A DNA stretch of 64,000 nt. Source: a virus. Shown piece by piece: positions 49,293 through 58,407 of this stretch. The notes beneath the pieces are model-generated. The model ran no database searches and was not told the origin of the DNA. It saw nothing but the letters and a program-made list of their open reading frames with translations. Positions within the stretch are counted from its first letter, which is position 1, and each line of letters opens with the position of its first letter. The translations under genes and the position numbers were made by a program. The DNA lies in the IMG/VR virus record IMGVR_UViG_3300027849_000012, positions 1 to 64,000 of that record. One strand, written 5' to 3'.

Positions 49293-51008
49293 CTAAACTA
49301 TCTTGGAGAAGTTTCGGTCCTTATAAAACTCGATCTTTGACCTGAATTTGTTCTCTAGCATATCACCCTTGTGGGATATAATAAAGACATTGGAATCAGC
49401 ATCTAATGTGTCAAGGATCTTGGTTAACTGCTCGACACCATCTACATCCAAACTACTATCAAATGTCTCATCTAGTACTAGCAGATTAGTTGCTGCAGAG
49501 TTCTTCATCTTAGCAATCTGTCTCCACGTAAATAGTAATGATAGGTCAATCCGTTGTTTCTCACCCTCGGAGAATGATGCGTAATTGAAGTTGTCACGAT
49601 GCCTAGATCTGATTGTCTCATTGAAGCTCTCATCTAAGTGAAAAGCAACAAAGAAGTCCAGAACCTGTAGGTATTGGTTAATCAGACGGTTCATCACGGG
49701 TAGATACTGCTTAATCACTTTAGTCTTGATACCAGTGTCTTTGAGCATCTCACCAATAACTTCGTTGTAGGTTCTCTCCTCAACAAACTCTAGCTTCTTC
49801 TCGGTACAAGCTTCTTTCTCTTTTCTATAGTGAGTCAGATCTTTCTTTGCGCCGTTTAGGTCACCACTTTGCTGTGATAGGTTGTTTACATCTTTTTGAA
49901 CCTTATCTATCTCATTCTGGATAACAGAAATTTTATCATTGTTTGAATTGATTTTCTGTTGTCTCTGTCGGAGCTGGTTCAGCCTATCCATAATCTCATG
50001 GCCTTCTTTATCAGCAGTCAATATCTCCTTCTCAAGTAGAGCCATGTCAGATTGAACACTACCAGCTTCATCTTTAAGATTGCCAAGTTTAGCAGTCTTA
50101 ATAGTTTCAGTTATATCTTGATCGCACGATGGGCAAGTATCATTGTCTTCATAGAATCTAGCGTCCTTAACTAAGGCTTTAATCTTATTATTGTTTTGGA
50201 GCTTATACGATTTAATTTCAGACATACGATCTAGAAACTGCTTATGTAGCTTCTCTTCTGTAGATAGTAGTACCGACAAGTTCTCACCAGAGGTTTTAGA
50301 ATCATCAAACAGTCTAGCAATTTCAGTCTTATGTTCTTCCATATTATTGAGTTTCTGCTCAATCATATCCTCATTAAGAGCTTGTAGGTCAGCTATGTAT
50401 TTAGTTTGCGCCTCAATCTTTGACTTATATAACTCAATATTGTGGGTTATATCAACTAGTTCTTCTTTGATCTTGGAGTTTCTTTCCTTAAGCAGCAGAT
50501 TCATCTTTGAGAATATCTGTATATCCAATAGGTCTTCAATTACTGCTCTACGTGACCATGCTGGAAGTTGCATAAATGGGATAAAGGAACTACTACCCAA
50601 AACTACTACTTGGTGGAATGACTTATGGTTAAGCTTTAGAATATTAGCTTCTAAGAATTTCTGGTAATCTCGAGCATTAGACGATTGATTAATCATGTTA
50701 CCGTTCTGCCAGATTTCAAACTTGTTAGGTTTAATTCCACGTACGATTTTGAATTCAGAATTACCTATATCAAACTCCACTTCAACCAAAGCTTTCTTAC
50801 CATTGATTGAGTTAATCAACTGGTATTTACCTATATCTCTGTGTGGTTTACCGAATAGACCGAAGGACAAGGCATCGAGTAAAGTTGACTTACCAGCACC
50901 ATTTTGGCCGACTATAAGTGTAGTAGGAGACTTATTCAATTGGATCTCAATGAAATCATTGCCCGTAGACAGAAAGTTCTGCCAACGGCACGTTTTAAAG
51001 TGTATCAA
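49293..51008 (-). CDS. 46: Recombination endonuclease subunit gp46 (Rad50-like)
   Basis: 571 aa. Walker A IVGQNGAGKSTLLDAL (about 32-47), a long coiled coil with a zinc hook CPSC, the signature FSEGEKQRIDLSLLF and the Walker B LLVLDETFDSSLD. Acts with gp47 (Mre11-like) to resect DNA ends for recombination. Complete. It follows gp47 directly. Confidence 0.95.
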   Translation of the reverse strand: MIHFKTCRWQNFLSTGNDFIEIQLNKSPTTLIVGQNGAGKSTLLDALSFGLFGKPHRDIGKYQLINSINGKKALVEVEFDIGNSEFKIVRGIKPNKFEIWQNGNMINQSSNARDYQKFLEANILKLNHKSFHQVVVLGSSSFIPFMQLPAWSRRAVIEDLLDIQIFSKMNLLLKERNSKIKEELVDITHNIELYKSKIEAQTKYIADLQALNEDMIEQKLNNMEEHKTEIARLFDDSKTSGENLSVLLSTEEKLHKQFLDRMSEIKSYKLQNNNKIKALVKDARFYEDNDTCPSCDQDITETIKTAKLGNLKDEAGSVQSDMALLEKEILTADKEGHEIMDRLNQLRQRQQKINSNNDKISVIQNEIDKVQKDVNNLSQQSGDLNGAKKDLTHYRKEKEACTEKKLEFVEERTYNEVIGEMLKDTGIKTKVIKQYLPVMNRLINQYLQVLDFFVAFHLDESFNETIRSRHRDNFNYASFSEGEKQRIDLSLLFTWRQIAKMKNSAATNLLVLDETFDSSLDVDGVEQLTKILDTLDADSNVFIISHKGDMLENKFRSKIEFYKDRNFSKIV

Positions 51009-52070
51009 TTATACCACCTCCAAGTTCTGTGCTTCAGTGTAGAGTCCTCTCAATTTTACTTTTATATGCTCTTTATCAAGATCGGTATCAACTGCTTCGA
51101 CATAGGTGTCTAATAACTCGGTGGTATCCTCTAAGGATATCTTTTCATCGTCTACACTTTCACCTAAGTATTCCTCAAAGCTCTCTGCAATCTTGAGCTC
51201 ATATGTATCCACACTTTGGAGTTTGTCTATGAATTTGTCGAACATATACAAATCCGACTTGTTTATCACTATCAACTTGATAAACTTATGGACGCAATCA
51301 CTTAAATCATAGTCGCTGTAATCAACCTTTTGATCGTCATATATGATCTTTTTAAACATAGTAATAGGGTTTCTTACAGGGGTGAGCTCTCTAGTTTCGG
51401 TATCTAGCACGTGGAAATATTTAGGATCATCAACATCGGCCCAAGTGAATTCCATCTGTGATCCAAGATAGTGTACGTTACCTTGACTAGATCTGGTATG
51501 GAAGTGACCTGTTAGAACACTCTCAAACCTAGAGAATATGTCTGCATTCATTCCGTGAGGGTTAGGCATACCAGCCATCATTTCAAAACCCTTTAACTCA
51601 AGGTGAGCACCAAGTATAGGAGCATTACAAGTCATAGCAAACTTGGTATATTCTTGATAGTTTTGGTTGTTTATCCAGGGTATAACACCGACCTTAAGGC
51701 CGTCATAATCTAAAACTGTAGGTTTCATTATGATATTTACATTGCTAGTAAAGTATCCAAGAAGTTCTTTAAGGGAACATAGTTCATTGGTGTTCTTAAA
51801 ATACACATCATGGTTACCAGGAATGATATCCATAGTGATACCCATATCACGCATAGGCTCAAGAAAATGCTTACGATTGGCGTGGAGAGCTTTAAAGTTG
51901 ACGAACTTTCTGTGCTCATAGTAATCACCTAAATGCAGTATGTTTATGATTCCATGTTCCTTTAGATAAGGAAAGAATATTTCCTCATAGAATCGAGCTT
52001 GATAGTTTAAAAATATATCTGATGAGTTTCTTACACCACAATGTGTATCGTTCAATATTGCTACTTTCAT
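51009..52070 (-). CDS. 47: Recombination endonuclease subunit gp47 (Mre11-like)
   Basis: 353 aa. Calcineurin-like phosphoesterase motifs: LNDTHCGVRN (Asp8, His10), LGDYYEHRK, PGNHDVY and LTGHFHTRS. Nuclease partner of gp46. The stop is directly adjacent to the gp46 start. Confidence 0.95.
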   Translation of the reverse strand: MKVAILNDTHCGVRNSSDIFLNYQARFYEEIFFPYLKEHGIINILHLGDYYEHRKFVNFKALHANRKHFLEPMRDMGITMDIIPGNHDVYFKNTNELCSLKELLGYFTSNVNIIMKPTVLDYDGLKVGVIPWINNQNYQEYTKFAMTCNAPILGAHLELKGFEMMAGMPNPHGMNADIFSRFESVLTGHFHTRSSQGNVHYLGSQMEFTWADVDDPKYFHVLDTETRELTPVRNPITMFKKIIYDDQKVDYSDYDLSDCVHKFIKLIVINKSDLYMFDKFIDKLQSVDTYELKIAESFEEYLGESVDDEKISLEDTTELLDTYVEAVDTDLDKEHIKVKLRGLYTEAQNLEVV

Positions 52071-52074
52071 AATA

Positions 52075-52647
52075 TTATACCATAAATAGTTCTAGTTTTT
52101 CCCGAGCTTTCTCTTCTTTAGCAAAGACCTTAATTGCTTCATCCTTGGTTTTAATAGTACTGATTCTTTGTCTTAATGTATCAACATAGTTCATAGTCTC
52201 TTGAGCGCCTTGGCCGTCCATTCCCATAGAAACAAAGTCTTCAATACCCATCTTTTCAATGAACTTAAACTTGATATCCTGTTGCTTCTTCTCTTTGGTT
52301 ATTCGTCTGATAAAGGCGAAATAACAGATCTGAGTGAAGTATGAGAATGCATTAGGTTTACCCGTACGTGTAGCGGTTTCAATGTTATAATTATTGATTG
52401 CTCTTAAACAGTTCTCAACAGCATCCATTACCATTTCTTCACGGTAAGTATAACGTACAAAGTTTGGTCTATGCGATAAACCCTCGGAAATCTTCATAAA
52501 GCACGTAGCAATATAATCAGGAACAACAGGTGGTCTAACCTCTCGTTGTTTAGAATCCCGGGCAATTACAGCATAATCAAACACAGCTTCTGAGAAGTCT
52601 CTATTGTTAACGTAATGTGGTTTTTCTTTCGGCTTAAGTTTGGTCAT
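52075..52647 (-). CDS. 55: Late sigma factor gp55
   Basis: 190 aa. Sigma-70-family minimal factor that recognises TATAAATA late promoters. The core NRDFSEAVFDYAV, ATCFMKISEGL and SYFTQICYFAFIRRITKEKK matches gp55. Many TATAAATA boxes upstream of structural genes in the window fit this. Driven by the promoter at 52669-52697. Confidence 0.92.
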   Translation of the reverse strand: MTKLKPKEKPHYVNNRDFSEAVFDYAVIARDSKQREVRPPVVPDYIATCFMKISEGLSHRPNFVRYTYREEMVMDAVENCLRAINNYNIETATRTGKPNAFSYFTQICYFAFIRRITKEKKQQDIKFKFIEKMGIEDFVSMGMDGQGAQETMNYVDTLRQRISTIKTKDEAIKVFAKEEKAREKLELFMV

Positions 52648-52668
52648 TGTTTTTCTCCATAATAGTAT

Positions 52669-52697
52669 ATTATATCACACTTTAGGGCAAATGTAAA
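52669..52697 (-). promoter_or_regulatory. Sigma70-type promoter for gp55
   Basis: Minus strand TTTACA, 17-nt spacer, TGATATAAT. It lies back to back with a plus-strand promoter at 52742-52770, the -35 boxes being 44 nt apart. Confidence 0.8.
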
Positions 52698-52741
52698 CAA
52701 CTATTTTTATTAAATTAAATGAAAATAAATGCAGAAAACAC

Positions 52742-52770
52742 TTTACTTTTACTGCTAAATGTGATATAAT
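52742..52770 (+). promoter_or_regulatory. Plus-strand copy of the phage promoter (antisense)
   Basis: TTTACT (52742-52747), 17-nt spacer, TATAAT (52765-52770) with TG extension, and the upstream flank AAATAAATGCAGAAAACAC of the cassette. It is the only member of the promoter family on the plus strand. Transcription would start near 52777 and run antisense to the gene at 52807-53184 and uvsW. No convincing plus-strand gene follows. Confidence 0.75.
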
Positions 52771-52806
52771 ATATAAGTCAACCGGAGGGGTAGAGGTATA
52801 CCACTA

Positions 52807-53184
52807 TTAATGTACGGTTCTACCGTCCATATTATCATCTTCTTCTTCATCATACAGGTTATCACTGAACTCTTTAAGTTTCTCAAGTAACTCCATATTG
52901 GATTGAGGTGTGGCTAGGTCACGTTTGGTCATTGCAAATTTAATATAGGACTCTTTTATAGACTGTACCACGTTGCTTTCACCTACTATCTGGCTCTTGT
53001 CCAGTTTGTATGCTCTCTGATCTGAGAACGGGAACCATGGTGTGAACTGAAACCCACCCATCATATTAAACTCTACTAATACAGGTGTCTCAACCATATA
53101 CGTGTTGTCGTTATTATGTTGGATGAATGCTAGAACATCATCGCCATTGATCATCTTAAAATGTCGTATATTAATATCTTCCAT
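52807..53184 (-). CDS. Conserved Sm-like protein next to uvsW
   Basis: 125 aa. HFKMINGDDVLAFIQHN and MVETPVLVEFNMMGGF with TPWFPFS parallel the blocks of the 98-aa protein at 37916-38212 (RLVSGEEIIATV, MPYMPYT), suggesting paralogues of one Sm-like fold. The acidic tail ends DDNMDGRTVH. Sits between uvsW and gp55 as in other T4-like marine phages. Function unknown. Confidence 0.6.
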   Translation of the reverse strand: MEDINIRHFKMINGDDVLAFIQHNNDNTYMVETPVLVEFNMMGGFQFTPWFPFSDQRAYKLDKSQIVGESNVVQSIKESYIKFAMTKRDLATPQSNMELLEKLKEFSDNLYDEEEDDNMDGRTVH

Positions 53185-53185
53185 A

Positions 53186-54697
53186 TTATATATTTATATC
53201 GTATAGCTTGTAGTCGAAGTGTTCCTTACTATAGATTTTAATCCTTTCAGCAGCATGCTGAAGAGTATAGTTCTTCTTGGACTTCCAATGTAAGTCATCA
53301 GCTATGTCATACACCTTAGTATTTTGGCCGTCTGATGACTTTCTTAGTCCCCTTCCGATACTTTGGAGAACCCTAATTTGGCTCTTACTAGGACTAGCAA
53401 ATACAATGTTATGTAAACGCTTAATATTAATACCAGTAGAAAATGTGCCCATACTAGCAACAATAATTGCGTCATTTTGGGTTTCTGTGATAGCCCTAAT
53501 TTCTTCCCTCGTGTCCACATCGGTCTCACCTGAGACATAGAATAACCTCCTAGCATTCCTTGGTAGTTCATTAAATTTCTTTTGCAACATGTCGTGTAGT
53601 GGTTTACCATGTTTGTCGACATATTGGAATAGTATAAGTGTGTTACCCTCGCAATCCATTGCTAGATTAGAAATAAAGTTATTCCTAGGCGTATATGATA
53701 CTATAAAATCAAGCTCTTGTTGGTACGTCCCTTTGGATACAAGCTTACAATATTCAGGGCCGTACTTCAATAACAGTACATTAATATCCAACTGAGCTAG
53801 GTCGTTACTGTCCATAAGTTTCTTAGTAGTAGTAACTCTATGAACCGGCCCAAATAGACCTTCTAGGACAAGCTGATGTGTTTGTGTACCATCTAATGTT
53901 CCTGTAGTACCCATACGATATTTAGCCTCTGTGCATTTTTCGAGGATAGCAGTCAATGACTTAGCTTTAAAGTTATGTGCTTCGTCACCTACCACCATTC
54001 CAAATGGCTGGAACCACGCATGAGTCATTTTATAAATGGACTGCCATGTAGTTATTATAACTCTAGGTTTAATATCATATTTCTCTTTGCCCGCATAAAT
54101 CTTGTGGCAGTTCTCTGTGACGTTCCATTCATCAAACTGGGAATAGTCACCAAAGTCCGAATACATCTGTTCAACCAAAGATGTTGTGGGTACAATCAGA
54201 AGTACACTCTGATCTGATTCTTCCAAGAAAAATCTAATAGATAGATAAATGATTAGCGACTTACCAGAAGCCGTAGGTGATAGTAGTAGTGACTGGCCAT
54301 TAGTTAAAGCATGGTGTACTGCGTCCAACTGATAATCTCTAGGGGTTATCTTATCGCCGCCAGCAGTCAATGTCACCTCAGCCAACAATGACTCTAAATC
54401 AATGACATTCTGAGTACCAGCCATACCATAATAAGAATTAGGCTCAAACTCTAGGTCATACTGTCTAGCATCGGCAAATTCTTTTAGATATTTGAACAGA
54501 CCTGTATATAGAACTTTCTTCCTTAGATCATATAGTCTAATCTTGCCATCCCACATGCGATTTTTATATGCAGGCATAAACTTATAACCCGGGACATAAA
54601 AACAGAAGTGTTCACTGAGTTCCATTTCTATAGAAGGATCTGTTGCAATCTCTAGGAAGGCTTCGTTTTTCTTCTTGATTTTGAGCGTGTCGACCAC
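53186..54697 (-). CDS. uvsW: UvsW helicase
   Basis: 503 aa. Superfamily 2 helicase that unwinds branched DNA and R-loops in recombination-dependent replication. An N-terminal domain with VPGYKFMPAYKNRMWDGKIR, Walker A SPTASGKSL (140-148), DEAH box VVGDEAHNF, motif VI QSIGRGLRKS. Its start overlaps the small upstream gene by 46 nt. Confidence 0.94.
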   Translation of the reverse strand: MVDTLKIKKKNEAFLEIATDPSIEMELSEHFCFYVPGYKFMPAYKNRMWDGKIRLYDLRKKVLYTGLFKYLKEFADARQYDLEFEPNSYYGMAGTQNVIDLESLLAEVTLTAGGDKITPRDYQLDAVHHALTNGQSLLLSPTASGKSLIIYLSIRFFLEESDQSVLLIVPTTSLVEQMYSDFGDYSQFDEWNVTENCHKIYAGKEKYDIKPRVIITTWQSIYKMTHAWFQPFGMVVGDEAHNFKAKSLTAILEKCTEAKYRMGTTGTLDGTQTHQLVLEGLFGPVHRVTTTKKLMDSNDLAQLDINVLLLKYGPEYCKLVSKGTYQQELDFIVSYTPRNNFISNLAMDCEGNTLILFQYVDKHGKPLHDMLQKKFNELPRNARRLFYVSGETDVDTREEIRAITETQNDAIIVASMGTFSTGINIKRLHNIVFASPSKSQIRVLQSIGRGLRKSSDGQNTKVYDIADDLHWKSKKNYTLQHAAERIKIYSKEHFDYKLYDINI

Positions 54698-54855
54698 TGA
54701 ATAGTTCCATTGTAAAGTGTATAGTTATATTTATTAGTGCTCAAAGTGATACCATCAAAGTCGAGGATCTTTTCATTTGAGTTAGCTTGGATGTAGTCTC
54801 TTAGTTGTGAAAGCGAATTCCACCGGCCGTTACGTTTTTCTATCTGTTCTATCAT
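54652..54855 (-). CDS. Small protein between uvsY and uvsW
   Basis: 67 aa from the ATG at 54855, 1 nt after the uvsY stop (a GTG at 54867 would add four residues). Begins MIEQIEKRNGRWNSLSQLRD, beta-rich middle, basic tail (SKSRRKTKPS). A small gene at this place is common in T4-like marine phages. Function unknown; overlap with uvsW suggests coupled translation. Confidence 0.6.
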   Translation of the reverse strand: MIEQIEKRNGRWNSLSQLRDYIQANSNEKILDFDGITLSTNKYNYTLYNGTIQWSTRSKSRRKTKPS

Positions 54856-54856
54856 A

Positions 54857-55303
54857 TTATACGCCACTAGTGAATTTTCTCCACTCGATCATATTCTTGA
54901 TATTCTGATGTCTCCACTTCACATTTTCCATGATCTCTTTAAGTATATCACACATCTCTTTTTGGTATTCAATTCGTGCCTGTGCCTTTTGAATTATAGG
55001 GTCGGCATCATACCACTTATCCATATCGCCTTTCAGTACGGTCAGGCCATTTAGTGGATCGTATTCCCACCCCTTACTATCTAATTCTACTTGTGATAGT
55101 TTCCCGTTGTAGTGCATGAACTTATCTCTAAGCGTAATCTTAAAGTCAAGCTCTAGCTTCTTCAACGTCATTCTATTAACGCTTAGTAGTTCTAGGTATT
55201 TGGAGTGTAATTTGGCTGAATCTCTGGAGGTTTCGTCCAATCTCATTTCATCAATGATGGAGTCCTTCTTCCACATATCCAGTATTTTTTCTAAGTTATT
55301 CAT
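54857..55303 (-). CDS. uvsY: UvsY recombination mediator
   Basis: 148 aa, helical. Loads UvsX on gp32-coated ssDNA. The pattern ILDMWKKDSIIDEMRLDETS, KLHSKYLELLSVNRMTLKKL and the C-terminal HQNIKNMIEWRKFTSG match UvsY (T4: KHIQDMRAFEAGK). Promoter at 55346-55374. Confidence 0.9.
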   Translation of the reverse strand: MNNLEKILDMWKKDSIIDEMRLDETSRDSAKLHSKYLELLSVNRMTLKKLELDFKITLRDKFMHYNGKLSQVELDSKGWEYDPLNGLTVLKGDMDKWYDADPIIQKAQARIEYQKEMCDILKEIMENVKWRHQNIKNMIEWRKFTSGV

Positions 55304-55345
55304 TATGTGCTCTCACTGGTTTAAGAATAGTCTGTTTTAAGTACT

Positions 55346-55374
55346 ATTATACTATAAAACCAACCAAAAGTAAA
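55346..55374 (-). promoter_or_regulatory. Sigma70-type promoter
   Basis: Minus strand TTTACT, 17-nt spacer, TATAAT. Drives uvsY and uvsW. Ends 3 nt before the gp19-like gene's stop. Confidence 0.75.
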
Positions 55375-55377
55375 CCA

Positions 55378-55839
55378 TTATTTTACTTCAAAGTATGTAT
55401 ATTTAAAGGTTGCATCCGCTTGCAGATACTCAATGTCGGTTTGTTGCGTTGAAAATTCTAGTGCAGATAGTGATGTTGGGAAACAATCTCTGAATGTGAT
55501 TTCCTTAGAGACATTGTTGTGTGAAGTTAGTATGCTTAAAGTAGCATCAAACTTATAATTTTCGCCATCATTAATAATGTTATGCATCCAATTGAACATT
55601 TCGATGTAATTATCCATGTCTTCGGTTACATTAAAACGAATAGCTAGATCACTAAAGGTCAACCTATCACCAGTAAACGCGATATTTGAACCTCTGTATG
55701 GAGTAGCGGCTTCGGCTAGAGAGATGTCAGGTAGAGTGACAGCAGTACAAAAATATCCCACATTTGGAAAACTTGCTTCATCTATTTTAAACTGAAACCC
55801 TGTAGGGCTCAGAAAATTCTTGTTTGTAGTTAATGGCAT
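55378..55839 (-). CDS. gp19-like tail tube paralogue
   Basis: 153 aa. It shares the gp19 block order: FQFKIDEASFPNVGYFCTAV, TLPDISLAEAATPYRG, FTGDRLTFSDLAIRF and FPTSLSALEFS, parallel to the tail tube protein at 61082-61609. Possibly a tube-initiator or head-tail adaptor (T4 gp54 and gp3 contexts), or a decoration protein. Late promoter box at 55861-55868. Confidence 0.7.
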   Translation of the reverse strand: MPLTTNKNFLSPTGFQFKIDEASFPNVGYFCTAVTLPDISLAEAATPYRGSNIAFTGDRLTFSDLAIRFNVTEDMDNYIEMFNWMHNIINDGENYKFDATLSILTSHNNVSKEITFRDCFPTSLSALEFSTQQTDIEYLQADATFKYTYFEVK

Positions 55840-55860
55840 ATTTATTATCCTCTATGATAT

Positions 55861-55868
55861 TATTTATA
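55861..55868 (-). promoter_or_regulatory. T4-type late promoter (TATAAATA)
   Basis: TATAAATA on the minus strand, 22 nt before the gp19-like gene and just after the terminator of gp23. Confidence 0.65.
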
Positions 55869-55872
55869 CACA

Positions 55873-55903
55873 TAAAAAAAGGGATTCCGAAGAATCCCTT
55901 TTA
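55873..55903 (-). terminator. Rho-independent terminator after gp23
   Basis: Minus strand stem AAGGGATTC, loop TTCG, GAATCCCTT, then seven T. A textbook terminator 27 nt behind the gp23 stop. Confidence 0.92.
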
Positions 55904-55929
55904 AACGTTTCAAGTTAGACTTGATGTGT

Positions 55930-57258
55930 TTACGCCATGATATTGTCGACTCTAAAGATTCTGAAGTAAGGGTTAGCACGATTAGTACCAGCTCCTGCTG
56001 CAGTTCCTACGAATGGGTTCTGTTGAACGCCATATCTAGTCTTGAAACCAATTCTTGGCTGGAAGTCATTCTCGCCAACAGCTTTAACCATAGTTAAAGG
56101 TACGTATGGGCAGTAGAAAATACCAGCATCATACGGGTTTTGGCCTCTATAACCAACACAAGCAAAGTCGCCTGTAGCATAAGGATCAATATAGACTTTC
56201 ATTCTTCCGTTAAGTACACCAGCAAAAGTATTACCAGTATCATCAACATTCAAAGTAGTAGCAAGTGCAGGACTGTAATCCAATACACCAGCAGCAGCAA
56301 GTGCAGAAGCAACATCAGAAGAACAAAGAACAAAGTTGCCCTTTCCACGTCTAGTTTCTTTAGCAATTACGTTAGCTTCTCTTTCAAGTTGCATTACTAG
56401 GCCTTTGAACTTCTCAGCCATCCAACGTCCGTCTGAATCAGAACTCATGTTGAAGATACCAGAGATAGCAGTTGAAGCCTGAAGAGCACCAATCTTAGCT
56501 TTAGTAAGAACTGTTCTAACCATTTCTCTGTTGATTTCCGCAAGGATTTCAGAAGAAAGGATGTTAGCAAGTTCTGCTTCAGCATCTAGACCGTGTACAG
56601 CTTTAAGGTCTTGAGCAAGTTCCATAGTGTACTCAGCTTTAAGAGCTCTAGAAGTTGCAGTAACAGTAGCTTTCTCAATTGAGAATGCCATTTCACCGAA
56701 AGATCCATCGCCAGATGCGCCAACACCTAGTCTTTCTGCAGCAGCAGTAGTAAGGCCAGCACCGTGAGTAGAAACTGTATCAGCTTCGTCAGCAATAGTA
56801 GCATCCGAATCGGCATCACTAACACCAACAAGACCAGTAGGATCTGCTTGATGAGTACCAGTACCAGAGAAATCGGTATCAGCTTCATCATGAAGAGCTT
56901 CAGTTCCACCCTGAGTACTATATCTAGACTTCATTGCAAAGATAAGACCAGTAGGTCCAGTCATTGGCTGAACGCCAGCGATATCATAAGCAATAAGGTT
57001 AGGCATTGCACGTCTTACCAAAGAGATAAGAACGGGATCAAAAGTACCGAGTGCAGCAGCACCGATGTTGTTAGCAGCAGCTGCTTCAGAAATCATATTT
57101 CCTTGGCTGCTTCTTTGGTCTTCTCTCAAAGACATTTCTTGGTTTTCCAACAAGCGAGCTACAGTAGCCTTCTTGTGCTTATCAGTAATAGAAGGCACTT
57201 CAGCGTGCTCTAGTACTGGGTTCCATTTTTCAATTAAGTTTGAATCTGTGTTAAACAT
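55930..57258 (-). CDS. 23: Major capsid protein gp23
   Basis: 442 aa. HK97-fold capsid protein of the T4 type. MISEAAAANNIG near the N-terminus contains I-S-E/A after residue 58, the expected gp21 cleavage site that removes the delta domain. RRAMPNLIAYDIAGVQPMTG is a gp23 hallmark, and DDTGNTFAGVLNGRMKVYID is in the C-terminal part. No upstream TATAAATA was seen, so it is probably read from upstream late promoters. Confidence 0.95.
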   Translation of the reverse strand: MFNTDSNLIEKWNPVLEHAEVPSITDKHKKATVARLLENQEMSLREDQRSSQGNMISEAAAANNIGAAALGTFDPVLISLVRRAMPNLIAYDIAGVQPMTGPTGLIFAMKSRYSTQGGTEALHDEADTDFSGTGTHQADPTGLVGVSDADSDATIADEADTVSTHGAGLTTAAAERLGVGASGDGSFGEMAFSIEKATVTATSRALKAEYTMELAQDLKAVHGLDAEAELANILSSEILAEINREMVRTVLTKAKIGALQASTAISGIFNMSSDSDGRWMAEKFKGLVMQLEREANVIAKETRRGKGNFVLCSSDVASALAAAGVLDYSPALATTLNVDDTGNTFAGVLNGRMKVYIDPYATGDFACVGYRGQNPYDAGIFYCPYVPLTMVKAVGENDFQPRIGFKTRYGVQQNPFVGTAAGAGTNRANPYFRIFRVDNIMA

Positions 57259-57279
57259 TTTATGTTTCCCCTGTTAAGA

Positions 57280-58407
57280 TTATTTGTTATAGTTTGAGAT
57301 AGCTTGTGAGTATCTAGACATAGAGTCAGAATTTACAGCAACTGGTGCTGAATCATTCCCTACTACGGCAGATGCCTCGTCCACTGATTCGCTAATATCT
57401 TTAGTAAAGTAAGATTCTCTAACAACTTTAACTTTCATTTCAAAGTTATCTTTGTTATCGAACTCAATGTCTTCAACTAAAGAAGATAGTTTTTCAGCTT
57501 CTGTGTGAGCAAGTCCCGAAGATTGTTCTCTAACTACTTCTGATCTTTCTAAAGTCTGAACAGACTCATGTAGTTGGATATTATCTTCTGTGGTTTTGTT
57601 TAAAGTTTCTTCAAGTTCAGCAACCTGTGAAGACAGTTCGTCTACTAGGTCAACCTTACCTTCTGGAACTTCGATGTAATGTTCTTTGAACACTGATTGA
57701 AGCGAAGTCATGAATTCATTAGCAATTTCAGTCCTAAGACCTTCTGTTACTGCAACTTCATTTTCTTTCATCCAGTTAGAGACTACATAGTTCAAGTAGG
57801 AATCAACCTTCTCAACTAATTCACCTTTAACATCGGATACTTCTTCTTCTAAGTTCTGCGCGTATTCAGTTTCTAGCCTTTCAACTTCATGAGCTAACTT
57901 ACTAGTAAGTACAGCTTCAAAAATCGCTCCAGCCTTTCCTCTAAATGCATCAGATAAAGTAGCTTCTTCTGCAATCATTGCATCCAAATCTTCTTCAAAG
58001 TCTACAGATTCAACCTTAGCTTTGGCCTTTGATTCAGCTTTAGACTCTTCATCATCGTCTTCGTCTTTATCATCGGTTTCGCTTACAGCAGTCATCTTTG
58101 CAAACATCTTTTGCGCGTCTTCTTTTCTAGCAGCTTTCAACATATCAACGGCAGCTTGAATTACACCAGCTTTGGTTTTCGGTGTAGTAGGTGCAGCTTC
58201 TTTGACTTCTTCGTCATCTTCAGCTTCATCTTCTGCATCGTCTTCCTCAGACTCGTCTTCCTTCACTTTACCTTTAGCTTCATCAAGAACTTCTTCGTCT
58301 TCAACTTGTTGGTCTTCAACGAGCTCGTTCTCAAGCTCTTCAGCATTTTCTGATATGTCTTCTAGACCTACTAGAGTTTCATCTAGTTTATTTTCGTCTT
58401 TTGACAT
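57280..58407 (-). CDS. 22: Prohead scaffold gp22
   Basis: 375 aa, very acidic and helical, with long runs of Glu and Asp. Scaffolding core, cut into small peptides by gp21 during maturation; candidate sites VLDE/A and MIAE/E are seen. Position between gp21 and gp23 confirms the assignment. Confidence 0.9.
   Translation of the reverse strand: MSKDENKLDETLVGLEDISENAEELENELVEDQQVEDEEVLDEAKGKVKEDESEEDDAEDEAEDDEEVKEAAPTTPKTKAGVIQAAVDMLKAARKEDAQKMFAKMTAVSETDDKDEDDDEESKAESKAKAKVESVDFEEDLDAMIAEEATLSDAFRGKAGAIFEAVLTSKLAHEVERLETEYAQNLEEEVSDVKGELVEKVDSYLNYVVSNWMKENEVAVTEGLRTEIANEFMTSLQSVFKEHYIEVPEGKVDLVDELSSQVAELEETLNKTTEDNIQLHESVQTLERSEVVREQSSGLAHTEAEKLSSLVEDIEFDNKDNFEMKVKVVRESYFTKDISESVDEASAVVGNDSAPVAVNSDSMSRYSQAISNYNK

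Noticed and set aside
50191-50667. Plus-strand open frame inside gp46
   Set aside because: Antisense of the coiled-coil region; composition follows from the minus-strand gene.
52810-52890. 26-codon hydrophobic plus-strand peptide after the inverted promoter
   Set aside because: Its hydrophobicity is the complement of the acidic tail on the other strand, and no well-spaced ribosome binding site is present.
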